Below, piece by piece: positions 28,194 to 34,983 of a stretch of DNA of 64,000 nt (position 1 is its first letter; each line of letters starts with the position of its first letter). This stretch comes from CAZLRH01 sp964562015 (GTDB taxonomy: Bacteria > Verrucomicrobiota > Verrucomicrobiia > Opitutales > JABDGR01): assembly GCA_964562015.1 (NCBI GenBank), contig CAZLRH010000006.1, positions 1 through 64,000 on the forward strand, given 5' to 3'. Made by a program: the position numbers and the translations under genes. Under the pieces are notes generated by a model. It ran no database searches. It was not told where the DNA came from and saw only the letters and a program-made list of their open reading frames with translations.

Positions 28194-28279
28194 GGCTTTA
28201 ACTTGCGCGGTGCGGGCGCGGGTGCAAGTCCGAGTTGTTGGACTTGTTCACCGCCGGGTGAAAAGGAAGGAAAAAGTTG

Positions 28280-28418
28280 AACCGCTAATCTTCGCTCATC
28301 CGCGCTGATTCTGCCGAATTCACAAAAAATCCAATCTGAACCACGGATTTCACGGATGCCTTGGCGAGCAACACCCGCCCATCCATGGGCCAAGATAAGC
28401 GTAAATTAGCGGTTCTCT
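28280..28418. repeat. inverted repeat upstream of dnaE (GAACCGCTAAT ends)
   Basis: The left end GAACCGCTAATCTTCGCTCA pairs with the right end, ATAAGCGTAAATTAGCGGTT, across ~100 bp. The interior holds AACCACGGATTTCACGGATG, the same core words as the element at 11044. The element fills most of the gap between dnaE and the lipoprotein gene. Confidence 0.75.
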
Positions 28419-28432
28419 CCGCCATTTTTTGC

Positions 28433-28660
28433 TTAATTCGTGCTCTTGCGCTGGAGGTAGGCGTTTTGGGCGTCCTGCTTCAGCTTGAGGTACTCGGCGG
28501 TGGTGATCTTGCCACTGCGGTAAGCGGCGTCCGCCTCGTTGATCTGCTTGTTGTACACGTCCTGGCTGGTGGTCCCGCAGCCGGCGAGCAGGGCTCCTAG
28601 CGCGAGCAAAACGGCGGCAAAGAGAGGGCCAAAAGGGGTGCGAATACGCATGAACATCAT
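28433..28660 (-). CDS. small lipoprotein
   Basis: A 75-residue protein with a type II signal peptide: MMFMRIRTPFG, a hydrophobic stretch, then the lipobox LLAGC, so the Cys near residue 27 should be lipidated. The mature ~49 residues are polar and helical (NEADAAYRSGKITTAEYLKL), reminiscent of a short SHOCT-like helix pair, though I do not claim that family. Either of two adjacent ATGs can be the start. It is divergent from the ExbB gene. Confidence 0.7.
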   Translation of the reverse strand: MMFMRIRTPFGPLFAAVLLALGALLAGCGTTSQDVYNKQINEADAAYRSGKITTAEYLKLKQDAQNAYLQRKSTN

Positions 28661-28779
28661 GCTACGCCAGACGGTTTCGGGCGTCAATGGTGATGTCTGG
28701 TGATTAAGCCGCGCGCGCTTCCCCCTTGACCGTTTTCGGCGCATGGGAAATGCTGCGGGTTCGGAAAATCCTTTTCTCC

Positions 28780-29352
28780 ATGCTGGAAACCATTCTCAAA
28801 GGCACGGGCGTCTTCATTTATCCGCTGGGTCTCTGCTCGGTGCTGGCGACGTTCATCATCATTGAGCGCCTCATCGCGCTGCGCACCTCGCGCGTGATGC
28901 CCAAGGACCTGACCGAGGCGTTCGTCTCGGGCGACATCATCAACCACCAGGGCGATTTGAAGTCGGTGGCCGGGCGCATTGTGTACTTTTACCGCCGCAC
29001 CAATCCCGATCCGGACGCCATCAAGGCCTTTGCCCGCCTGGAGATTGCGCGCCTCGAACGCGGGCTGTTCGTGCTGGAAATCGTCATCTCGGGGGCGCCG
29101 CTGCTGGGGCTGCTCGGCACCATTGTCGGCTTGGCGGGCGTCTTTTCGACGCAGATGGCCAACGGCGCGATTTCCGACACTGCGTCCTTCAGCCAGCATA
29201 TCTCACTGGCGCTGACGACCACGATGGTCGGTCTCTGCATCGCCATCCCGGCGCTCGTCGGCAACAGTTACCTGTGCCGCCGCGTGGACTTGCTGGCGGC
29301 CCGGCTGGACATGGGCGTCGAGCGCCTGATCGACCTCGCCAAGCGCAAGTAA
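28780..29352 (+). CDS. exbB: MotA/TolQ/ExbB proton channel family protein
   Basis: A 190-residue inner-membrane protein with three membrane spans: residues ~8-28 (YPLGLCSVLATFIII) and the pair ~105-170 containing APLLGLLGTIVGLAGVFS, the hallmark of the ExbB/TolQ family. With the next gene it should form a proton-driven motor that energises outer-membrane transport or envelope maintenance. The ATG at 28780 matches the family; an in-frame ATG at 28750 adds ten basic residues. ExbB versus TolQ cannot be settled; no tolA or tonB is adjacent. Confidence 0.88.
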   Translation: MLETILKGTGVFIYPLGLCSVLATFIIIERLIALRTSRVMPKDLTEAFVSGDIINHQGDLKSVAGRIVYFYRRTNPDPDAIKAFARLEIARLERGLFVLEIVISGAPLLGLLGTIVGLAGVFSTQMANGAISDTASFSQHISLALTTTMVGLCIAIPALVGNSYLCRRVDLLAARLDMGVERLIDLAKRK

Positions 29353-29395
29353 CCGCCCACACCGCGCCGCTTCACCGCCTGTTTACTTTTCCGCC

Positions 29396-29797
29396 GTGCC
29401 GCTTTTCACGCCCCGCCGCCGCCGCAAGCCCGAGATCAACATCGTTCCGTTGGTGGACGTGTTGGTGGTGCTCATCTTTTTCTTTCTGATGAGCACGCAG
29501 TTCAAGGAGCAGAAGGCGCTCGACATCACGCCGCCGAAAATGGAGACGGCCTCGAACCAGCCCAAGCTCACCCACCGCATTTTGGTGGCGGTGGACAAGG
29601 AGGGGAAGTATTTCGTCAGCAACCAGGAAGTCTCCGAGGCCCAACTGGACGAGGCCTTGCAAGCCGCGAAATCGAAGGATGGCCCGGACACCGTGGTGTT
29701 GCTCCTCGCCGATCAGGACACGGTCTTGAAAAACGTCACGCACGTCATGGACGAGAGCCGCAAGCTCGCCCTGGAAATCCGCTTGCAGACACGGTAG
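29396..29797 (+). CDS. exbD: ExbD/TolR biopolymer transport protein
   Basis: A 133-residue partner of the preceding proton channel. It has a basic N-terminus (PRRRRKPEI), one span NIVPLVDVLVVLIFFFLM carrying the conserved Asp that conducts protons, then a periplasmic domain of the ExbD/TolR type (ILVAVDKEGKYFV, DTVVLLLADQ). It starts at a GTG 43 nt after the ExbB gene, so the two form an operon. Confidence 0.9.
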   Translation: MPLFTPRRRRKPEINIVPLVDVLVVLIFFFLMSTQFKEQKALDITPPKMETASNQPKLTHRILVAVDKEGKYFVSNQEVSEAQLDEALQAAKSKDGPDTVVLLLADQDTVLKNVTHVMDESRKLALEIRLQTR

Positions 29798-29846
29798 CTG
29801 CAACCCATTGCGGGAATGCCACCGTGCCCGGGCGCCGGGAAAGAGA

Positions 29847-30806
29847 TCACGCGGAGCCGATTAGAATCCCGACAATGAAGACCAGGGTGCCACCCACGAT
29901 CACCTGGAAGGCGGCGGAGAGCAGGGGGGTGTCCATGTACCGATGTCGAATCCAGGCAATCACGCCCAGTTCGATGACGACAATCCCCACGGCCACGCAC
30001 ATCGCCAGAAAGAAATTCGAGATGAGGAAGGGCAGGGTGTGCCCGATGCCGCCGGCGGTGGTCATCAATCCACACACGGTGCCCCGCGCCAAGGGATGGC
30101 CGCGCCCGCTCAGCACGCCATCGTCCGACAAGGCTTCGGCAAAGCCCATGCTAATGCCGGCGCCGACGGAAGCCGCCATGCCGACGAGGAAGGCGTCCCG
30201 GCTGTCGTGCGTGGCAAAGGCCGCGGCAAACACCGGCGCCAGGGTCGAGACCGAGCCATCCATCAGCCCCGCCAGGCCCGGCTGAATTATCTGCAACACA
30301 AACCGCCGGCGTTGGGATTCGTCCTCTTTTTGCCGGGCGCCCGAGGTCTTTTGCTGCGCATCCATTTCCTCGGCCATCTGATAATGCTTCTCTTCCTCGG
30401 CGGCCAAGTCGCCGAGCAACTGGCGCACGGCGGCATCGGTCGTTTGCGGAATGGCGGCCTGGTAAAAATTGCGGGATTCCGTCTCCATGGATTCAACTTC
30501 CTGCCGAATCATCGCCACCGTCAAAATCTTGTTCAGCCAGAGCGGCTTGCGGGAGATGAAGCCTTTTACGTCCTGGCGGCGGAGGAGCGGAATGTGCTCC
30601 CCGAAACGCTCGCGATACAAATTGATGAGCCGGTGGCGGTGGCCATTTTCCTCCTCATGCATGGCGAGCAGCGATTTGGCCGTATCCGGATAATCCTTGC
30701 CGATGCGCGCGGCGAGGTCGGCGTAGATGCGCCCGTCTTCCTCCTCCGCCTGGATGGCGAGAGCCAGTAATTCCTGCGCGGTGAGGTCTTTGAAATATTT
30801 GGCCAT
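29847..30806 (-). CDS. ferritin-like/VIT1 fusion, membrane iron exporter (MbfA-type)
   Basis: A 319-residue two-domain protein. Residues 1-~145 are a rubrerythrin/erythrin-like four-helix domain with EEENGHRH and AAEEEKHYQ iron-binding ExxH motifs. Residues ~165-319 are a CCC1/VIT1 membrane domain with about five spans (GMAASVGAGISMGFAEALSDDG). Such fusions (Er-VIT, MbfA in alphaproteobacteria) export ferrous iron and guard against peroxide stress. I start at the ATG at 30806 (MAKYFKDL). No Fur- or Irr-type site was recognised upstream. Confidence 0.88.
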   Translation of the reverse strand: MAKYFKDLTAQELLALAIQAEEEDGRIYADLAARIGKDYPDTAKSLLAMHEEENGHRHRLINLYRERFGEHIPLLRRQDVKGFISRKPLWLNKILTVAMIRQEVESMETESRNFYQAAIPQTTDAAVRQLLGDLAAEEEKHYQMAEEMDAQQKTSGARQKEDESQRRRFVLQIIQPGLAGLMDGSVSTLAPVFAAAFATHDSRDAFLVGMAASVGAGISMGFAEALSDDGVLSGRGHPLARGTVCGLMTTAGGIGHTLPFLISNFFLAMCVAVGIVVIELGVIAWIRHRYMDTPLLSAAFQVIVGGTLVFIVGILIGSA

Positions 30807-30887
30807 GGCGCACGAGGCCGCGCCCGGGCGCGGCCCTCTTTCACGGGAGCAATCCTGCGCCACCCTTCCGCCTAAATCAATCCGCTT

Positions 30888-31211
30888 CTAAATATTGGTG
30901 AGACGGCCGGTGGAGTCGCCGAACCGTTCCACCGCCGGGACGCCCATGCGGTCCACCAGGCTGAGGTAGAGATTCGCAATCGGCGCCGGGTCGTGCTGGA
31001 TATAGCGGCCGGGTGTCAGCGTGCCGCCCCCCGCGCCCGCGAGGATGATGGGCAGATTCTCGTGAGTGTGGCGGTTGCCGTCGGCGATGCCGCTGCCATA
31101 CATGATCATGGAATTGTGCAGCAGCGAATGGCCGTCCACGTCCTGGGTCGCCTCCATTTTTTCGAGGAAATAGGCCAGTTGGGTGGCGTAAAAATTGTCG
31201 ATGACGGAAGT
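30888..31211 (-). pseudogene. displaced second copy of the DUF1552 gene 3' end
   Basis: Reading on the minus strand, about 105 codons match the C-terminus of the intact DUF1552 protein (33574-34983) and end at the stop at 30888. Bases 30901-31211 align without gaps to 33587-33897 with ten mismatches, every one synonymous; only the last three residues differ (TNI instead of ADV). Upstream the match stops abruptly at an AGT-repeat and repeat R1. There is no start codon or signal sequence, so it is a gene tail, not a complete gene. Confidence 0.9.
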
Positions 31212-31240
31212 TTTACTGATAACTGAACTACTACTACTAC

Positions 31241-31304
31241 TACTGATAGGAAGTTGCTTTTTCGGGCGAGGGGAATACAAGGGGTGGGGGATGGGTGGGG
31301 GTTA
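31241..31304. repeat. cassette repeat R1
   Basis: First of three copies of a repeat whose plus strand reads TACTGATAGGAAGTTGCTTT, then TTCGGGCGAGGGGAATACAA, GGGGTGGGGG and ATGGGTGGGGGTTA. It is preceded by about five extra CTA triplets (31228-31242), which the other copies lack. On the plus strand it is a run of G-tracts; the RNA from the minus strand is C-rich and G-poor. It separates the 344-residue cassette gene from the DUF1552 tail. Confidence 0.9.
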
Positions 31305-31332
31305 TCGCCGTCGGAACTCGGAAAAGGAAACC

Positions 31333-32367
31333 TCATGGCGCGGGGGTTTTGATTTCTTTCTTCGGGTCGAACTCCAGGTTGCGCGAGCCGGAGGGGTTGA
31401 GGTAAATATTGATTCCAAAGTACGTAGGTGGAGGTTGAAAGTCAGCCTGGAGATCTATTGAAATCCGACCATATTTGCCGTCGGCTGATTTGTAGTAATA
31501 TGCCTGTCTTGCTGAATCAGCATAACTTTGAGGATTTGGCCCCGTAGTAATTGTGACTGTCTCTTGATACCCGCTTTCGGGTGCCTCATAGAGGTAAGGC
31601 TCATGTACTTCAATTAAGCCACCTCCTGGAACTTCCAAAGTAAGCGTCCACTCAAACGGAGTACCGCGAACAATTTGAACGGGATTACGGGTAAAGCGTA
31701 TCACCATGTCAGCGTTACTGCTCACAGTTGTACCTTTCAGAAGATTTACTTTTTCTTGCGTGCCGTCGCATTGAAGCTTAACAATGAAATTTTGATGCAC
31801 CAGCGGCTCTCCCCCCTGAAGTTTCCACATGACGAATGTTGCGCGATCCGTTGGCGTCGATTGGTTCCCGCCCGCAGGCTTCCTAAAGCCAGATGGGCTG
31901 CTCACATAATTAGCCTTTTTGATGGAGATACCAATGCTAACACCGTGCAAACCATCGAATTCGAACAATCCTTCTGCGTTTGTCTTTGTAGTATAAATGT
32001 CAGTTCGACTAGCGTCAAAATTGACGTTTAGCAGCACACCTCCTTGCACCTCGGCGTCAGCAATAGGGCTTCCATATTGGTCAACAACTTTTCCGTAATA
32101 TTCAATGGGTTTTTGGTTCTCCACTTCCAAAATGGCAGTAATTTGGGATCCTTTATCTACAGCGATCGGCGTAACAAACGCGGTGGCGGGATTGACTGGA
32201 CCGCCATGCTTAGGACTTGTCTTGGTAGTGGCATTGGCCGCGGCAGTGGAATTTGCGGCAAACGTAGCCGCTTGACCAGTCGGGGTTCGAGCGACCCATT
32301 GCCACAACCACCAACCTCCTAACAGCAAAATTAGGATTATAATTAGAGATGAAATGCGCTTCTTCAT
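31333..32367 (-). CDS. membrane-anchored protein with carboxypeptidase-regulatory-like domain (cassette gene)
   Basis: A 344-residue protein. After MKKR there is one hydrophobic span (IIILILLLGGWWLWQW), an Ala/Asn/Thr-rich stalk, then a CarboxypepD_reg/Ig-like domain: YYGKVVDQYGSPIADAEV, TTKTNAEGLFEFDGLHG. The C-terminal part has WTLTLEVPGGGLIEV, YYYKSADGKYGRI and LNPSGSRNLEFD, which recall a group of verrucomicrobial secreted proteins of unknown role. It is clearly AT-richer than the flanking genes. Its ATG overlaps the stop of a preceding ORF tail (ATGA), and a repeat lies 29 nt after its stop. Confidence 0.8.
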   Translation of the reverse strand: MKKRISSLIIILILLLGGWWLWQWVARTPTGQAATFAANSTAAANATTKTSPKHGGPVNPATAFVTPIAVDKGSQITAILEVENQKPIEYYGKVVDQYGSPIADAEVQGGVLLNVNFDASRTDIYTTKTNAEGLFEFDGLHGVSIGISIKKANYVSSPSGFRKPAGGNQSTPTDRATFVMWKLQGGEPLVHQNFIVKLQCDGTQEKVNLLKGTTVSSNADMVIRFTRNPVQIVRGTPFEWTLTLEVPGGGLIEVHEPYLYEAPESGYQETVTITTGPNPQSYADSARQAYYYKSADGKYGRISIDLQADFQPPPTYFGINIYLNPSGSRNLEFDPKKEIKTPAP

Positions 32368-32438
32368 GGAGACGAATTGTGGTTCGGAAATTGATTAAAC
32401 TTTTTCATCAACTCATTCCAGTACGCATCTTGGCTCAC
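32364..32438 (-). pseudogene. 3' tail of a missing ORF, coupled to the 344-residue gene
   Basis: Directly after repeat R2 (minus strand) an open frame reads SQDAYWNELMKKFNQF then PNHNSSP and stops at TGA (32366-32364), overlapping the ATG of the next gene as ATGA. At about 24 codons it is too short to be a gene, but its protein-like composition and exact stop/start overlap suggest the last codons of a gene that used to precede the 344-residue protein. It could also be a chance open frame. Confidence 0.5.
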
Positions 32439-32504
32439 GTTACTGATAGGAAGTTGCTTTTTCGGGGGAGGGGAATACAAGAGGTGGGGGATGGGTGGGG
32501 GTTA
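32439..32504. repeat. cassette repeat R2
   Basis: This copy shares the core TACTGATAGGAAGTTGCTTT, TTCGGGGGAGGGGAATACAA, GAGGTGGGGG and ATGGGTGGGGGTTA with R1, differing at only two core positions. Its plus-strand end GTTA supplies the TAA stop of the 146-residue cassette gene, so the repeat abuts that gene directly. It is preceded by CACGT; R3 has AACGT at the same place. Confidence 0.9.
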
Positions 32505-32942
32505 ACCTTCGAACTTCAGCCCACCGACTATTTGCTCACAATCTTTTAATTCATCTCCTTCATGACCTTTTTTACATACATAAGTTACTAGAGCAATATT
32601 GAGACTATCAGAACAGTACCAAACACGTAGGAAGTTTTCTCCGGAATCAAAGCTATTTGCGCATATTAACAAGCCGTCTTTATGTTCAGCAAAATCATAA
32701 CTCCGACCCAATTCTCTCGATTCCTGAAAGTCGACCAGTAGTTTTTTCAGCTCCTGATTCGAAATCGCGGGAAAATCCCCATCCTTATAGGCTGCAACGG
32801 TAAACTGGAGTGCGCCATTCCCCTCGTTCCTTGCCAAGGTAAATGGCGGCGACTGCGCCTCAATTTCGTCCGTGACATTGCGCCAATTTGCAGGAGTTTT
32901 AATTATTAAAATTCCGTATTTGTAAAGATTTACGATATTCAT
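32502..32942 (-). CDS. small soluble protein, immunity-like (cassette gene)
   Basis: A 146-residue protein without signal peptide or membrane span: MNIVNLYKYGILIIK, GALQFTVAAYKDGDFP, LKKLLVDFQESRELG, FLRVWYCSDSLNIALVTYVC, ending EQIVGGLKFEG. The pattern recalls small single-domain proteins found as presumed immunity proteins next to bacterial toxins, but I cannot name a family. It is markedly AT-rich (bases 32581-32640 contain 21 G/C of 60). I prefer the ATG at 32942, 1 nt after the stop of an upstream ORF tail; an in-frame start at 32963 is possible. Confidence 0.7.
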   Translation of the reverse strand: MNIVNLYKYGILIIKTPANWRNVTDEIEAQSPPFTLARNEGNGALQFTVAAYKDGDFPAISNQELKKLLVDFQESRELGRSYDFAEHKDGLLICANSFDSGENFLRVWYCSDSLNIALVTYVCKKGHEGDELKDCEQIVGGLKFEG

Positions 32943-32943
32943 T

Positions 32944-33030
32944 TTACTCGGATAACTTTCCACTCTTTGGATCGTACGGAATCATCTGCGTCGGTTGCGA
33001 CCACTTATTATTTTGGTCAGAAATAAACGT
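32944..33030 (-). pseudogene. 3' tail of a missing ORF, coupled to the immunity-like gene
   Basis: After repeat R3 (minus strand) an open frame reads FISDQNNKWSQPTQMIPYD then PKSGKLSE and stops at TAA (32946-32944), one base before the ATG of the 146-residue gene. The text looks like a genuine protein C-terminus; MIPYDP.(S/T)GK resembles C-termini I recall from verrucomicrobial pseudopilins or secreted toxins. The rest of the gene is absent. The stop-A-ATG spacing implies that the two ORFs were once translationally coupled. Confidence 0.5.
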
Positions 33031-33080
33031 TACTGATAGGAAGTTGCTTTTTCGGGGGAGGGGAATACAAGGGGTGGGGG
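33029..33080. repeat. cassette repeat R3
   Basis: The third copy carries the 50-bp core (TACTGATAGGAAGTTGCTTT, TTCGGGGGAGGGGAATACAA, GGGGTGGGGG) preceded by AACGT, but lacks the ATGGGTGGGGGTTA extension of R1 and R2; CGCAGGAAAT follows instead. It marks the outer end of the array on the DUF1552 side. Confidence 0.9.
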
Positions 33081-33573
33081 CGCAGGAAATGATAATTGTT
33101 AAATGATAAAGGATAAATGGCGGAGACTGACTTTCAGAGCCGAGCCAGAATGGCTGAAAGGGGCTAAATTTAAGTGGCGCAGAGGCAGCGGCAATCCTTT
33201 TTCACGGCACAGGGCAAGGCTCCGCCAGGCCGAAACTGCCGTTTCAGTCCGTCCAAAATACCGGCGTGTCGTCGGGCGGCGGGGCTTCGTCGAAGACGAG
33301 GAGCAGGCCGTCGTCGCGGGCTTGGACTTTGGGGGTCCAGGCGGGGCTTGATGGTGTGTATGATAATTTACTTAAAACTCCTTGAGGCTGGACTGAAGGC
33401 GTTGCCACCAGGGCGACGCCCGCGGGCGCCGGGCCCGGTGGGTCACGGCCAGGCCAAAATAGTGAACTGATGAGCACTAATTAGGCAAGGGCATATTTGC
33501 GCTCAAATTCGGGAAAGCTGGGTCTGCGATCAACCCTTTCGCTAAATTCTGAAATAAAAAAGCCGGCAGGATA
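33081..33573. other. non-coding or decayed segment between repeat R3 and DUF1552
   Basis: About 490 bases without a complete gene. It holds one ORF tail (33244-33351, listed separately) and patches with low-complexity AT-rich words (AAATGATAAAGGATAAATGG) next to GC-rich patches. Composition changes sharply near 33350-33360. I see no promoter or RNA gene; it looks like an accumulation of fragments. Confidence 0.5.
33244..33351 (-). pseudogene. orphan ORF 3' tail in the cassette region
   Basis: The minus-strand frame reads SPAWTPKVQARDDGLLLVFD, then EAPPPDDTPVFWTD and a TGA at 33246-33244. Its GC content and codon pattern match the host genes, unlike the AT-rich sequence just upstream. It reads like the C-terminus of a lost host gene. 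The upstream boundary (about 33351) is set by the base-composition change and is approximate. Confidence 0.4.
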
Positions 33574-34983
33574 TTAAACGTCCGCCAGACGGCCTGTGGA
33601 GTCGCCGAACCGTTCCACGGCTGGGACGCCCATGCGGTCCACGAGGCTGAGGTAGAGATTCGCAATCGGCGCCGGGTCGTGCTGGATATAGCGGCCGGGT
33701 GTCAGCGTGCCGCCCCCCGCGCCCGCGAGGATGATGGGCAGGTTCTCGTGAGTGTGGCGGTTGCCGTCGGCGATGCCGCTGCCGTACATGATCATGGAAT
33801 TGTGCAGCAGGGAATGGCCGTCCACGTCCTGGGTCGCTTCCATTTTTTCGAGGAAGTAGGCCAATTGGGTGGCGTAAAAATTGTCGATGACGGAAGTCTT
33901 GGCAATCAGGTCGGCGTCGTTGTGATGATGGGTGCAAAAGTGGTGGCCCTCATTGATGCCGATTTCCGCGAAATCGCTGTTGTTGCCGTCGCCCTTGAAG
34001 ATGAAGGAAGCCACGCGGGTGTTGTCCGTCTGAAAGGCCAGGTGCAGCATGTCCAGGTTGAGGCGGACATATTCCCTAAAACTGCCGGGCACGCCCGCGG
34101 GCGCGTCAATGCCGGGATCAGGGCGCTGGTTGACCGATTGCTCCGCCCGCTCGATGCGCTGCTCAATTTCGCGGACGCTGGTGAGGAATTCATCGAGCTT
34201 TTGGTTGTCGCGCACCGACAGCTCTTGCTCAACGCCCTTGGTCTGACTGGCGACAAAGTCGAGGATGGAGCGCTGCTGTTGCTGGCGCCGGATCAGGCCG
34301 AGCTTGCGGTCCGCCGGCGTGCCGGTGCCGAACAAGCGTTCAAACAGCAGGCGCGGATTCGTCTCCGGCGACAGCGGCGTGGTGGGTGAACTCCAGGAAA
34401 GGTTGTGCTGATAGACACAGACGTAACCGCTGTCGCAGGTGCCGGCGTTTTGCACGGTGTCGCAGGAAATTTGCAACGACGGAAAAGGCGTCAGATGGCC
34501 GATTTGCTGGGCCGCAATCTGGTCCACGGAGATGCCGGCGCGGAAATCTGCGCCCAGCGTTTTTTTGCAGCGCACACTGGTGAGAAAAGTGCCCCCCGCC
34601 CGCGCGTGGTCGCCGCCCCCGTCCGCGCCCTGATTGGCGGAAACGTCCGCCAAGCCGCCCAGGATTTGAAATTTGTCCTTCATGCCGCCGAGCGCCGCCA
34701 TGGTCTCATTGAGTTGAAAATCCTGGCCCTCGCCAGTCGGCCACCATTTGGCCGGGATGGTGCCATTGGGCACGTAAAGAAATCCCATGCGCAGCGGCGC
34801 ACCGGTCGCGGTGGTGGCCCCCAGCGCACCGGTCGCGGCGTCGGCCGCCAGCAGGCGGCGCGGCAGCAAGGATTCAAAGGCGGGCAGCGCCAGGCAAACG
34901 CCCAGGCCGCGCAGAAACCGGCGTCGGTTCAAGCTGTGGAAACGTTCGGCTGCGGGGCGGCGATTAGTTTGAGGAGCCTGCAT
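33574..34983 (-). CDS. DUF1552 secreted protein
   Basis: A 469-residue protein of the DUF1552 family, abundant in Planctomycetota and Verrucomicrobiota, function unknown. A twin-arginine-like signal (NRRRFLRGLG, then a hydrophobic run and a cleavable AADA) suggests folded export. Conserved stretches: GFLYVPNGTIPAKWWP, GGGDHARAG and HTHENLPIILAGAGGG, reminiscent of the DUF1501/sulfatase-like proteins. Its ATG lies within the 3' end of the DUF1592 gene (20-nt overlap), so they are translationally coupled. The C-terminal third exists as a second displaced copy at 30888-31211. Confidence 0.92.
   Translation of the reverse strand: MQAPQTNRRPAAERFHSLNRRRFLRGLGVCLALPAFESLLPRRLLAADAATGALGATTATGAPLRMGFLYVPNGTIPAKWWPTGEGQDFQLNETMAALGGMKDKFQILGGLADVSANQGADGGGDHARAGGTFLTSVRCKKTLGADFRAGISVDQIAAQQIGHLTPFPSLQISCDTVQNAGTCDSGYVCVYQHNLSWSSPTTPLSPETNPRLLFERLFGTGTPADRKLGLIRRQQQQRSILDFVASQTKGVEQELSVRDNQKLDEFLTSVREIEQRIERAEQSVNQRPDPGIDAPAGVPGSFREYVRLNLDMLHLAFQTDNTRVASFIFKGDGNNSDFAEIGINEGHHFCTHHHNDADLIAKTSVIDNFYATQLAYFLEKMEATQDVDGHSLLHNSMIMYGSGIADGNRHTHENLPIILAGAGGGTLTPGRYIQHDPAPIANLYLSLVDRMGVPAVERFGDSTGRLADV

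Noticed and set aside
31241..33080. The three repeats as a CRISPR array
   Set aside because: Spacing is about 1.1 kb and 0.55 kb and the intervening DNA holds genes; repeats are not palindromic and no cas genes are present.
31241..33080. The three repeats as integron attC sites
   Set aside because: Size and cassette logic fit, but there are no RYYYAAC/GTTRRRY ends, no imperfect hairpin and no integrase gene in the window.
30888..33573. A classical insertion sequence or prophage
   Set aside because: No transposase, integrase or phage gene and no terminal inverted repeats with a target duplication were found.
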